Shown here: piece by piece, positions 25,775-34,251 of the stretch
Numbering within the stretch: the first letter of the stretch is position 1
Layout: each line of letters opens with the position of its first letter
NCBI GenBank assembly: GCA_963666995.1
Contig: OY762941.1
Span: 2,356,001-2,420,000 of the forward strand
DNA: 64,000 nucleotides
DNA from: Syntrophobacter sp963666995
GTDB taxonomy: Bacteria > Desulfobacterota > Syntrophobacteria > Syntrophobacterales > Syntrophobacteraceae
Direction: 5' to 3'
The notes under the pieces: generated by a model
The model's input: the letters and a program-made list of their open reading frames with translations, nothing else
The model's database searches: none
Told to the model about the DNA's origin: nothing
Program-made: the position numbers and the translations under genes

Positions 25775-27185
25775 TCGATTCGAGGCGGTGATCGTAGGAA
25801 TGGGACCGGCAGGGATGGCCGCTGCAATTGAGCTTTGCCGTCTGGGAATCCACGTCGGAATCGTGGATGACAACACAGACCCGGGCGGTCAGGTATACAG
25901 ACAGATGGCTCGTGAATTTCAGGTTTCGGACACGGGCTTTTTGGGTGTCAAATTCAAGAAAGGGCAGCAGCTCGTCAAAGAGGTCAACTCAGTCCTGGAT
26001 CAGTGCACTTTCTATAATGATGCCTGTGCCTGGGGAACTTTCGATGGTGGATCGCTTTCGTTGGTCAGACACAACGAGGTATTTTCGATCGAATACAAGA
26101 AACTGCTTTTGTGCGAAGGCGCGATGGAACGTGCCGTGCCGTTTCCCGGCTGGACGCTCCCCGGCGTTTTGACGCTGGGGGGACTGCAGAAACTGGTTTT
26201 GCATGAAAGGATGCTGCCCGGCCGGCGCTTTGTATTGGCCGGACGCAGTCCCCTTCTGCTTCCGGTTGCAGCGAATGTCCTCAAGGCCGGAGGCGAAATC
26301 GCGGCGATATGTGACACTGTCCCGATGTCAGGCTATCTGGGGCTGATTCCCGAGTTCCTGCGGCGAATGGAATTGGCTCGTGAAACTTTGAGTTATTACT
26401 TCCCCGTCATCCGGGAAAATGTGCCGGTTCTGAGGCCTTCCACCGTCGTCTCCGCTTCGGGGGGCGGCAAGGTCGAACAGGTATCTGTGGCCGAATTGAC
26501 GCCGAACGGAAGCCCCATTCCCGGGTCTGAAAAACACTTTGAGGTCGACATCCTTGGAGTCAGCAACGGTTTTCTGCCTTTGGGCAGGCTGTCCCGGCTC
26601 TGCGGGTGCGAGCATCGCTACGACCCGATCCAACAATGCTGGAGGCCCAAAATCGATGATTCCATGCGTTCCAGTTTGCCGGACATTTACATAGCCGGAG
26701 ACTCGAGCGGCATTGGTGGAAGGGACATGGCGCTGGTAGAGGGCCGGTTGGCTGCGCTCCACATGGCCGGTGAACTGGGAAGAATACCGGTTCCGGAAGT
26801 GCGCCGGCGGTCTGCGCGGCTTTATAAGGAGCGGGAGGGGATACGGCGGTATGCAGCAAAGCTGAATCAGATATTTTCACTTCCGCAGGGTCTGCTTGAC
26901 AGCATGGATGAGAACACGATTGTCTGCAGATGCGAACAGGTAACACTTGGTGACGTACTTGACGGTATTGATAAGGGATATCGCAACATCAACGAGATTA
27001 AGAGGACGAGAGCGGGGATGGGCATGTGCCAGGGCAGAACGTGTGAGAATATTGTGATGCAGATAATGCTTCAGAGGGGAATCCCTGTCGAAGAAATCGG
27101 ATATTTGAACTTGAGGCCGCCGCTTTCACCAATCCCTATAGCTCTGTTTGAGGAATACGCAAAATCGCACTGCCCCTCGAATTGA
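25767..27185 (+). CDS. FAD/NAD(P)-binding dehydrogenase subunit with BFD-like [2Fe-2S] domain (HcnB/LhpF-like)
   Basis: A 472-residue flavoprotein subunit. The N-terminal dinucleotide fold IVGMGPAGMAAAIEL is followed by a second nucleotide-binding fold (LPGRRFVLAGRSPL). The C-terminal segment has four cysteines in the BFD pattern, VCRCEQV (near 387-391) and MCQGRTC (near 419-425), for a second iron-sulfur cluster. An aagg site precedes the ATG. It is the large subunit of the heterotrimeric dehydrogenase encoded by 25460-28351. The substrate is probably a secondary amine or imino acid, given the family and the linked dipeptide importer, but opine or glycine oxidation remains possible. Confidence 0.91.
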   Translation: MNDRFEAVIVGMGPAGMAAAIELCRLGIHVGIVDDNTDPGGQVYRQMAREFQVSDTGFLGVKFKKGQQLVKEVNSVLDQCTFYNDACAWGTFDGGSLSLVRHNEVFSIEYKKLLLCEGAMERAVPFPGWTLPGVLTLGGLQKLVLHERMLPGRRFVLAGRSPLLLPVAANVLKAGGEIAAICDTVPMSGYLGLIPEFLRRMELARETLSYYFPVIRENVPVLRPSTVVSASGGGKVEQVSVAELTPNGSPIPGSEKHFEVDILGVSNGFLPLGRLSRLCGCEHRYDPIQQCWRPKIDDSMRSSLPDIYIAGDSSGIGGRDMALVEGRLAALHMAGELGRIPVPEVRRRSARLYKEREGIRRYAAKLNQIFSLPQGLLDSMDENTIVCRCEQVTLGDVLDGIDKGYRNINEIKRTRAGMGMCQGRTCENIVMQIMLQRGIPVEEIGYLNLRPPLSPIPIALFEEYAKSHCPSN

Positions 27186-27223
27186 GCGCTTCCTCTCTCA
27201 TCGCTTCTGAAAAGGTAGATTTT

Positions 27224-28351
27224 ATGGATGGTTTTACAGCTGATGTTATCGTCATCGGAGGTGGCATCGCAGGCAGTTCGATCGCTTTTCGCCTGGCCGG
27301 TAAAGGTCATTCCGTAATACTGCTCGAAAAAGGTCGTGTCGGTGAAGAGGCTTCCGGGCGCAACGGCGGTGGAGTGCGTCAGCAGGACCGGGATCCTGCC
27401 GAACTGCCCCTGGCGATGGAAGCCGTTAAGCTGTGGGCAAATATGAAGGACGAGCTGGATTGGGATGTCGGTTACCGCCGGGAAGGGAACCTCCATTATG
27501 CGCACTCCCCGGAAAAGCTTGCGGCATTTCGAGAAGCTGCGGAACGCGAAAGAAAGAGCGGTCTGGCAGTGGAAATTCTCTCACCCGAGGAGACGCGCCG
27601 GATAACGCCGATCCTATCCGAGAAGATTGAACTGTACGGTTCCAAGTTTTGCCCGACCGACGGCACGGCCAACCCCTTGCTTGTTGTCAAAGCAATATGC
27701 CGGGCCGCTCGGCGCAAAGGCGTTCAAATCCATGAGTACAGCCCTGTGCGGCAGTTGAAGGCACGGAATGGGCGAGTTACGGCAGCGGTGACCGAAAAGG
27801 GAACTTATGAGGGAGCGGTTTTCGTTAATGCCGCCGGGCCGTGTGCTAAAGCATTGTGCAACCTGATCGGCCTCGATATTCCAATCACGATGATGAAGGA
27901 AAGCGTTGTGGTAACGGAAGCGCTGCCGCCGATGGTCAAGCAGTTTGTGCAGTCCGACAAATTCTACTATCGACAGGCTCTGGAGGGTAATTTTCATGCT
28001 GCGGGCAGTATTACATCATGCCCGACTGAGCATATCGATAAAAGTGTCGATTTCAAGAGTTTTGTCGAGATTGGACGCTGGCTGCCCACTTTTCTGCCTC
28101 TGATCCGCAACATCCAGTGGATCAGGGCATTTACCGGGATCCTCGATTACACTCCGGATAAAATTGCTGTTCTCGACAAAGCGCCTGGTTTTGAAAATTT
28201 TTTCGTTGCCTCGGGCTCTTCCGGCCACGGGTTTTGTCTTGGCCCTATCGTCGGCAAACTGATGGCCGAATGGATCGTGGAAGGGAAAAGCTCCCTGGAT
28301 CTAAGTCGGTTTAGATGGAGCAGATTCGAAACGGCCGAAACGAAAAGATAG
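27224..28351 (+). CDS. FAD-dependent amino acid/imino acid dehydrogenase subunit (HcnC/LhpB-like)
   Basis: A 375-residue DAO-family flavoprotein. The N-terminal VIVIGGGIAGSSIAFRLA binds FAD, followed by GRNGGGVRQQ, and the C-terminal FFVASGSSGHGFCLGPIVGKLMAEWI is the usual DAO signature. The ATG at 27224 has aaaaggtag five bases before it. It is the catalytic subunit of the trimer, where the substrate amine is oxidised. Immediately downstream lies a remnant of a DapA-family lyase, the same order as in hydroxyproline operons (dehydrogenase then pyrroline-hydroxycarboxylate deaminase), which is my reason for favouring a cyclic imino acid substrate. Confidence 0.91.
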   Translation: MDGFTADVIVIGGGIAGSSIAFRLAGKGHSVILLEKGRVGEEASGRNGGGVRQQDRDPAELPLAMEAVKLWANMKDELDWDVGYRREGNLHYAHSPEKLAAFREAAERERKSGLAVEILSPEETRRITPILSEKIELYGSKFCPTDGTANPLLVVKAICRAARRKGVQIHEYSPVRQLKARNGRVTAAVTEKGTYEGAVFVNAAGPCAKALCNLIGLDIPITMMKESVVVTEALPPMVKQFVQSDKFYYRQALEGNFHAAGSITSCPTEHIDKSVDFKSFVEIGRWLPTFLPLIRNIQWIRAFTGILDYTPDKIAVLDKAPGFENFFVASGSSGHGFCLGPIVGKLMAEWIVEGKSSLDLSRFRWSRFETAETKR

Positions 28352-28387
28352 TGCCTTGGAATGACTGCGGATTTTACCAGAGATGGC

Positions 28388-28524
28388 AGCTATGCCACAA
28401 GCCGGCTCTACAGTTGATGGGAATCATCGATTCCAGCCGATGCCTGCCGCCGCTGACCAACGCCCTGGCAGATTATCAGGCGGAAGAAATCAAGTGGATG
28501 CTGAAAGACCGGGGGCTGATCTAG
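28388..28524 (+). pseudogene. C-terminal remnant of a DapA/DHDPS-family lyase
   Basis: About 45 codons (HKPALQLMGIIDSS, then CLPPLTNALADYQ and EEIKWMLKDRGLI before a stop) match the conserved C-terminal end of dihydrodipicolinate-synthase-family aldolases, where the pattern is ALKLMGL, RPPLxPLS, EELRALLKELGLL. The catalytic barrel is missing. It directly follows the FAD dehydrogenase genes, where a DapA-family deaminase would be expected in a hydroxyproline pathway. The upstream 35 bases are not clearly related, so the deletion junction is near 28388. Confidence 0.6.
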
Positions 28525-28913
28525 TGTCTGATTGTATGGGTTATTGATGATACTCCTCGATAGAAATTGTCTGTGATGCGGGTACGATATCGTACCGGCT
28601 GCCGTCGGTTGATTTTCCCGGGCACATTGGAGTCGTTGAATCCACAAATCATGACAATTTTGAAACGATAAAACTTAAAGCAGTTTGTTTATGCGTGTTC
28701 CTGAGGCGGCTATCCGGTTTCGTCGTGTTAGGGCCAATACTGCGTATATCACGTCGATAAGCTGTGGATGCTGCATCAGTGTACCGATGCGAAAGGAGGA
28801 TGAATGATTCGAGAAGATTGACGTTTAATATCTTACGACTATCACGATTGACTACCTATACCGTAATGGTTGAACTGCATGGAAAATGATGACCACATTA
28901 AAAGGAAAAAGTA
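28525..28913. other. Intergenic region with a 16-bp perfect palindrome
   Basis: Palindrome ggtacgatatcgtacc at 28581-28596. Nothing else is recognised. A 29-codon frame at 28800-28889 has an aaaggagg touching its ATG, too close to be a good ribosome site. Confidence 0.45.
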
Positions 28914-29582
28914 ATGACGAAATTTCGACCCAAATATATTACGTTTGATTTGTACGGAACACTGATCAATTTTACGATGAGTGGCATGGCGCGAAAAGTT
29001 TTCGCTGATCGAATCAGCAGCGAACGCATGGATCAATTCATTAAAGATTTCTCCGCTTACAGGCTCGATGAAGTCCTGGGGGCCTGGAAGCCATATTCGG
29101 ATGTGATCACCGATTCCGTACGCAGGACCTGCAAAAAATGGGGATTGAAGTTCGATATGGCCGAAGCTCTGAGCTTTTATGATGCGGTGCCTACCTGGGG
29201 TCCGCACGCTGATACCCCTGAAGGTCTTGCCAAAATTGCCAAAGAATTCCCTCTGGTTGTTCTGTCGAATGCGTGCGATGACCAGATCGGCAAGAATGTT
29301 GAGAAGCTTGGAGCGCCGTTCCATGCGGTCTATACGGCTCAGCAGGCGCAGGCTTACAAACCGCGGATGCAGGCCTTTGAATATATGCTCGATCAACTTG
29401 GTTGCGGTCCCGAAGACATTTTGCATGTATCGGCCAGCCTGCGCTACGACCTGATGACGGCGTACGACCTCGGCATCCGGAATAAGGTTTATGTGAACCG
29501 TAACTACGAATCGTCAAACCCGTATTTTGAATACACCGAGATCAAGGGGATCAATGAACTTCCCGGTCTTGTCGGTCTTTAA
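28914..29582 (+). CDS. HAD-superfamily hydrolase, 2-haloacid-dehalogenase type II-like
   Basis: A 222-residue cytoplasmic hydrolase. The nucleophile Asp12 is in TFDLYGTLINF; motif II is VVLSNA, motif III Lys is in AYKPRMQAF, and motif IV is SASLRYDLMTAYDLGI. Length and the DLYGTL motif match L-2-haloacid dehalogenases and related phosphatases; true dehalogenases have a Ser-Asn at motif II, which is present. A ribosome site aaaagga precedes the ATG. It stands alone after the FAD dehydrogenase cluster, with a repeat element downstream. Actual substrate unknown. Confidence 0.88.
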   Translation: MTKFRPKYITFDLYGTLINFTMSGMARKVFADRISSERMDQFIKDFSAYRLDEVLGAWKPYSDVITDSVRRTCKKWGLKFDMAEALSFYDAVPTWGPHADTPEGLAKIAKEFPLVVLSNACDDQIGKNVEKLGAPFHAVYTAQQAQAYKPRMQAFEYMLDQLGCGPEDILHVSASLRYDLMTAYDLGIRNKVYVNRNYESSNPYFEYTEIKGINELPGLVGL

Positions 29583-29776
29583 AAAGAATAGTGCCCCCAT
29601 AACTCCATCGCTTTGTGTTTCTTCTCCAAGGTTGCCGCGTCTGGTGGAAGAATCGGAGAGGCCCTGCCGACCTGCGGTGAAATAAAACAGGTTCTTCCCC
29701 CTGAAAGCCTGAGTTGGGCCATAGGGAGGAAGAACCTGCGAATGTTGATGCGGTTTATCAGGCGTTCGGTTGGCAT

Positions 29777-30140
29777 GTAATACCCATCTGTGTTCAAGGA
29801 ATAACAAATGATGTTTCTCAGGAGTGTGGGGAACTGCGTCCGGGGCCGTTGCCCAAAGGAAAAGTGTCTGCATTCCCACGCAGGACGGCCTGTTGCCCAA
29901 AGGAAAAGCCGAGGCCCGATGAAATCAGGATTCGCCATTCCGGCGGAGGCCGGAATCCAATTTCTTTGAAATTATTGGGTGATGATAATTCCAATTAACG
30001 ACTCTGGACCCCGGCAATATCGCCGGGCTGACGTTTCTGGATAAACGGCTCATCTTTCACCTGGATTCTGTTTGGGCAACAGCCCGGGAATCATTCCCCC
30101 GCTGTCTGGGGATTTATCTTGTCTTGAACGCAATCGTTAT
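29777..30140. repeat. Dispersed repeat family 1, copy 1 (MITE-like)
   Basis: A non-coding unit of about 360 bp whose left end (taataccc...tgttcaagga) and right end (cttgaacgcaatcgttat, 30123-30140) are inverted relatives of each other. Inside are an 8-bp hairpin attccggc/gccggaat (29937-29956), two copies of gttgcccaaaggaaaag, and the palindrome gggaatcattccc (30086-30098). Related copies are at 32167 and 51775. No protein is encoded, so it looks like a small non-autonomous mobile element. Confidence 0.6.
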
Positions 30141-30244
30141 GAAGACATTCTGCCGAAAGATCCTGGGTGGAAAGGGATGAGGACCGTCCGGCGCACGGGC
30201 GGCCGCTTTTGAATGCCGGGAACATTGCGGCCACGGGGAGACGA

Positions 30245-31696
30245 ATGATGGAAAAAGTCAAAAACTATATCAATGGCGAATGGGTGGATTCCAATACGAC
30301 CGAATACGGAGACATCTGGAACCCCGCCACGGGGGAGAAAATAGGGCAGGTGCCGTATTCGACGGCAGAGGATGTCGACCGGGCGGTCCGGGCCGCCAGG
30401 GCCGCCTTCTGGGAATGGCGCGCCACGCCGCCTCTCAGCCGCGCGCGCTACCTGTTCCGGCTGAAGGAACTCCTGGAGGAGCACTTCGAAGATGTCGCGC
30501 GCACGCTGACCAGAGAACAGGGCAAGGCCATCGATGAATCGCGGGGCGAAGTCCGCAGGGCGATCGAAAACGTCGAACATGCCACCGGCGTAACCACCAT
30601 GATGACCGGCTACTGCCTGGAAGACATCGCAAAGGACATCGACTGCACCGCCGAACGCCAGCCGCTTGGCGTGTTCGGCTGTGTCCCGCCGTTTAACTTC
30701 CCGGGCATGGTGCCCTTCTGGTTCCTGCCCTATGCGCTGGTCTGCGGCAACACCTTTGTCCTCAAACCCTCCGAACAGGTGCCCATGACCCAGACGCGGA
30801 TGATGGAAATCATAGACGAAATCAACCTGCCCCCCGGCGTGGTCAATATGGTTCACGGTTCCAAAACCGTCGTCAATGCCATGCTCGATCATCCCGACAT
30901 CAACGGCATGTCCTTCGTCGGTTCCACACCGACGGCCAAATACATCTACCGGCGCTGCGGAGAAACGGGGAAACGGGTGCAGGCGCTGGGCGGGGCCAAG
31001 AACTGCGTGGTCGTCATGCCCGACGCCAACCTCGAGAAAGCCATGCCGTCGCTCATCACCTCGTTTTTCGGCTGCACCGGCCAACGCTGCCTCTCAGGCT
31101 CGATTTTGGTGCCCGTGGGCGATGCTTACGAGAAAGTGAAAGAACAGTTCGTGGCTGCCGCCGGTAAGGTCATCGTGGGAGACGGCCTGGATTCCAGCAC
31201 CCAGATGGGGCCGGTGGTGAGCCGCGCAGCCAGGGAACGCATACTCGGCGCCATCGACAAGGGTTTGGCCGAGGGTGCGAAGCTCATCCTGGACGGACGA
31301 GGCATCCGGGTGCCCGGCCGCGAAAACGGCTTCTTCCTGGGGCCGTGCGTATTCGACGACGTGAAACCCGAGATGACCATCGCACGTGAGGAGATTTTCG
31401 GGCCGGTCGTGAGCATCATCCGCGCCGGGGACCTCAATGAAGCGATCGAACTCGTCAATTCCCGGGGCTTTGCCAACGCGTCCTGCCTCTATACCCGGAG
31501 CGGAGCGACGGTGAGGGAATTCAAGTACCGCGCAAAACCGAGCATGATCGGCATCAATATCGGCATTGCGGCCCCGATGAGCTTCTTCCCGTTCGGCGGA
31601 GCGGGACAGTCGATGTTCGGCGACATCAAGGGTCACGGCCGTGAGATCTTCCAGTTCTTTACCGACATGAAAGTGGTCATCACCCGCTGGCTGTAA
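30245..31696 (+). CDS. mmsA: CoA-acylating methylmalonate-semialdehyde dehydrogenase
   Basis: A 483-residue aldehyde dehydrogenase of the MMSDH type, which turns methylmalonate or malonate semialdehyde into propionyl- or acetyl-CoA. Asn151 in PPFNFPGM and the nucleophile Cys282 in FFGCTGQRC are in place. The general-base Glu of ordinary aldehyde dehydrogenases is replaced (VQALGGAKN), as is normal for CoA-dependent members. Two adjacent ATGs (30245, 30248) follow gggag; the second has better spacing. The product would feed the propionate pathway typical of syntrophs. The next gene follows by 9 bp, so they are probably co-transcribed. Confidence 0.92.
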   Translation: MMEKVKNYINGEWVDSNTTEYGDIWNPATGEKIGQVPYSTAEDVDRAVRAARAAFWEWRATPPLSRARYLFRLKELLEEHFEDVARTLTREQGKAIDESRGEVRRAIENVEHATGVTTMMTGYCLEDIAKDIDCTAERQPLGVFGCVPPFNFPGMVPFWFLPYALVCGNTFVLKPSEQVPMTQTRMMEIIDEINLPPGVVNMVHGSKTVVNAMLDHPDINGMSFVGSTPTAKYIYRRCGETGKRVQALGGAKNCVVVMPDANLEKAMPSLITSFFGCTGQRCLSGSILVPVGDAYEKVKEQFVAAAGKVIVGDGLDSSTQMGPVVSRAARERILGAIDKGLAEGAKLILDGRGIRVPGRENGFFLGPCVFDDVKPEMTIAREEIFGPVVSIIRAGDLNEAIELVNSRGFANASCLYTRSGATVREFKYRAKPSMIGINIGIAAPMSFFPFGGAGQSMFGDIKGHGREIFQFFTDMKVVITRWL

Positions 31697-31705
31697 TCGA
31701 GGAGA

Positions 31706-32149
31706 ATGAAACCCATGGAGTTGAACAACTTCGGCGCCGTTCTGACCTTCGCAATAGACCTGGAGGCGGCCGATAACAAATTCTATCTGAGCGCCGCTCA
31801 AAATCCTGCCATGGAGAAGTACCGGAGCGCCTTTGAAGAGATGGCCGCCGCGCTGAAGAAGAACGAAAAGGATCTCCTGCGGGCGCGGCGGGAAAACGTT
31901 ACGGAAATGATCCTGGAGCCGATCCACGATTTCGATGCCGAACCTTTTTCTTCAGACCGCTCCACAGCCGGGCAGGGCGCAGCCGAAGCCGTCATCGGCG
32001 CGGCGTCCGGGATCGAAGCCAAAGCGGCCGGATTTTACACGCTCGCTGCGGAGAAGATGCGCGCCCTGCCCGAGGTCGGCCGGCTGCTGGCTAAGCTGGC
32101 GAAGAGCCGTGCGGCAAGCCTGACAAGACTGGAAGGCCTTAGGCGTTGA
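31706..32149 (+). CDS. Small ferritin-like/rubrerythrin-like helical protein
   Basis: A 147-residue all-helical protein. NFGAVLTFAIDLEAADNKFYLSAA resembles the first helix of a ferritin-like four-helix bundle, and a second similar helix appears at GIEAKAAGFYTLAAEKM. Several Glu/Asp positions suitable for a di-iron site are present, but the typical ExxH pairs are not obvious, so metal binding is doubtful. A gaggag site lies close to the first ATG; the Met at codon 4 has better spacing. It is 9 bp after mmsA. Function unknown; perhaps a stress or scaffold protein. Confidence 0.75.
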   Translation: MKPMELNNFGAVLTFAIDLEAADNKFYLSAAQNPAMEKYRSAFEEMAAALKKNEKDLLRARRENVTEMILEPIHDFDAEPFSSDRSTAGQGAAEAVIGAASGIEAKAAGFYTLAAEKMRALPEVGRLLAKLAKSRAASLTRLEGLRR

Positions 32150-32166
32150 TTTGCGGGGCTGTGGCC

Positions 32167-32282
32167 TTATAACGAATTGCGTTCAAGGAAGTGACAAACG
32201 ATGCTTCCCAAGGGCGTGGAGAACTGCGTTCCCCACGCCTCCACGCCGCTATGTGCCTTTGATTAGCGCTGCGGCAGGGCCC
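32167..32282. repeat. Dispersed repeat family 1, copy 2 (partial)
   Basis: Starts with ttataacgaattgcgttcaa and continues through gtggagaactgcgttccccacgcc and gcgctgcggcagggccc, clearly related to copy 3 at 51775 and the left part of copy 1. The right end is not recognisable, so this copy is truncated or decayed. Confidence 0.6.
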
Positions 32283-32381
32283 GATACCAACGGCCTGAAT
32301 AGCGCATTGGCAATAATGGTTCGGGGATGGACGAAGGTCTTATTGTTCGTATTTATTCGTTGATTATCGAAAGGGGTGGGT

Positions 32382-33161
32382 ATGCCGCAAAGTCCTTATA
32401 GTCCCGTGACAACACTGCGGAAAGCGTTGAATCTCCTTGAAGCGCTTGCGGGGCGGGAGTCCGTGCGCCCTGTCGACTTGGCGCACAGCACAGGACTGAG
32501 CAGGAGCAACGTCAATCGCCTCCTGGCCACGCTCCTTGAGATGGGTTATGTGGAGAGCCGGGACGGAAAGAACTATCAGTTGGGTTATAAGGTGTTTGTA
32601 CTCGGGAACAGTGTTCCAAGACGAAATCAACTGTCGGCGATTGCGTATCCTCATCTCGTTTCTCTGGCGGAGGTCTGCAGGGAGCATGTGAACCTCGGCG
32701 TTCTGTATAACCAGAAGGTGCTCTATATCGAGGAACTCGAGAGCCCCCGTTCTGTAAGGCTCAGTATAGAACTCGGGCAACCTGAGCCCGTGTATTGCAC
32801 GGCAATCGGGAAAGTCCTTTTGACCGGAATGACGGATTTCGAGTTGGCTTCATTTGTGTCATCCATTGATTTTCAGCCGAGAACAAAGAATACCATCACA
32901 AACGCGAACGATTTCATCGCCTGCGTGAAAAAAACAGGGCGTGACGGGTATGCAATGGACATGGGTGAACTGTCCGAAGAGATCAGATGCATGGCTGCAC
33001 CGATCATGGACCGCGATGAGCGGGTGGTTGCGGGGATCAGCATATCGGCGCCGGCGATGCGATTGTCTGAGGAGAAGATGACCGAATTGCGTTCGCCTTT
33101 ATTGCAGGCGGCGCTTGGGGTATCCATGACGATGGGATACTCTGGGCGGAATGCCGATTGA
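32382..33161 (+). CDS. IclR-family transcriptional regulator
   Basis: A 259-residue regulator. The winged helix occupies about residues 8-70 (DLAHSTGLSRSNVNRLLATLLEMGYV), followed by an IclR effector domain containing YCTAIGKVLLTGM, GYAMDMGELSEEIRCMAAPI and a closing VVAGISISAPAMRL. These proteins bind small acids and control catabolic genes. The ATG at 32382 has aagggg five to six bases upstream; a GTG two codons earlier is possible. It has no clear same-strand partner, so its target may be the mmsA pair upstream or genes elsewhere. A repeat element starts 12 bp after its stop. Confidence 0.92.
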   Translation: MPQSPYSPVTTLRKALNLLEALAGRESVRPVDLAHSTGLSRSNVNRLLATLLEMGYVESRDGKNYQLGYKVFVLGNSVPRRNQLSAIAYPHLVSLAEVCREHVNLGVLYNQKVLYIEELESPRSVRLSIELGQPEPVYCTAIGKVLLTGMTDFELASFVSSIDFQPRTKNTITNANDFIACVKKTGRDGYAMDMGELSEEIRCMAAPIMDRDERVVAGISISAPAMRLSEEKMTELRSPLLQAALGVSMTMGYSGRNAD

Positions 33162-33173
33162 TGTAAAGTGGCC

Positions 33174-33449
33174 GGGGTCAGACCTTCGCATTTGACAAGT
33201 CGGAGATCTTTGATACCACCACCTGTAAATTTCAGCGGAACCGGAGGGGAAATCGGTGGCCCGGCCCTTGCGGACCGCCGTTGCAGGGCAAAACTGAAAG
33301 GGACAGGCTAACCGTTCAGACTGGCCGAATCAGGGTCAATGCGGGCAAGCAAGCGATTTGAACTGACGATCGAGCGTGACGAAAGGCTCAAAAAATCGTT
33401 CATGGAGATTGGGGAAGGCTGAAATTGTCAATTGCGTAGACCTGACCCC
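33174..33449. repeat. Dispersed repeat family 2, copy A
   Basis: A 276-bp unit with terminal inverted repeats: left ggggtcagaccttcgcattt followed by gacaa, right ttgtcaattgcgtagacc followed by tgacccc. It is related over its length to copy B at 35681-35953. A plus-strand frame near its right side (RFELTIERDERLKKS) is also conserved in copy B, so it may carry the tail of an old transposase gene. Its right end forms the last codons of the RluA-like gene. Confidence 0.75.
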
Positions 33450-34246
33450 AGTTCGGCAGGATCATTGTCAAAGAGTTCCCGCATCCGGTTTGGAATTGCC
33501 GGGGTTTCCACGGTTGTCGGCTCCTTGTCGCCGGGCATAAGCAACGTGAGGGAACGCGCGTGGAGCGCGAGGCGGTCGAAGGCACAATTCCGCTTGAGGT
33601 AGTTTACGGCCCGCATCGAGCCGTAGCGCGCATCGCCGACGACCGGATGACCGGCCAGTTTCGCATGGCGCCGAATCTGGTGTGTGCGGCCGGAAAGAAG
33701 CTCGATCTCCACCATCGTGTAATGGGCGCTGTGGTCGAGGACCCGGTAACGGGTAAGGCTCTCCTGCCGGTGCCCGGTTCCTTCGGGATTTTGGCGCCCG
33801 CCGGCGCTCCCGGCAAGGGCCCAACTCCATGTCCCCCACGGGTCGTTTCCTTGCGGGCTTTCCAGCAGGCCATGTAAGAGTGCGGCATACCGCTTCTTTA
33901 CCTGGCGGGATTCAAACTGGTTTGAAAAGAATCGGAACATCTCCCGGGTGACGGCCAGCAAAATGACGCCGCTGGTTTCCTTATCGAGGCGATGAACCGG
34001 ATTCACGCCAAAATTCGGGCCCATCGCAATCTTCCCTCGGATGGCCGCGTCTTTTTGGATAAAGGCGGATACAAGGGAGCACAGATCCCGCCCGGCCTCG
34101 TTGTGAACGCTCATGCCCGCGGGTTTATCCACCACCAGCCAACCCTTTCCGACGGCAAGCACGGGTATCTGTGCGGGTTCGCGGTCAGCGGTAGTCATCG
34201 GTGCTCGATTTTCACCAGGTTGCTCCAAGGTTCGGTCCCCTGCCAT
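33428..34246 (-). CDS. RluA-family pseudouridine synthase
   Basis: About 272 residues, cytoplasmic; converts uridine to pseudouridine in rRNA or tRNA. The catalytic Asp is in VHRLDKETSGVILLA, followed by the RTHQIRRHAKLAGHPVVGD motif. No S4 domain precedes it. The start is uncertain: the ATG at 34246 begins just after the stop of the radical SAM gene, whereas the ATG at 34285 would overlap that gene by 34 bases; neither has a strong ribosome site. The last eight residues (LGSGLRN end) are encoded by the terminal repeat of element family 2, so the original C-terminus was replaced. Confidence 0.88.
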   Translation of the reverse strand: MAGDRTLEQPGENRAPMTTADREPAQIPVLAVGKGWLVVDKPAGMSVHNEAGRDLCSLVSAFIQKDAAIRGKIAMGPNFGVNPVHRLDKETSGVILLAVTREMFRFFSNQFESRQVKKRYAALLHGLLESPQGNDPWGTWSWALAGSAGGRQNPEGTGHRQESLTRYRVLDHSAHYTMVEIELLSGRTHQIRRHAKLAGHPVVGDARYGSMRAVNYLKRNCAFDRLALHARSLTLLMPGDKEPTTVETPAIPNRMRELFDNDPAELGSGLRN

Positions 34247-34251
34247 GTGGT

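Noticed and set aside
28800..28889. 29-codon frame after aaaggagg
   Set aside because: The ribosome site touches the ATG and the peptide has no conserved features.
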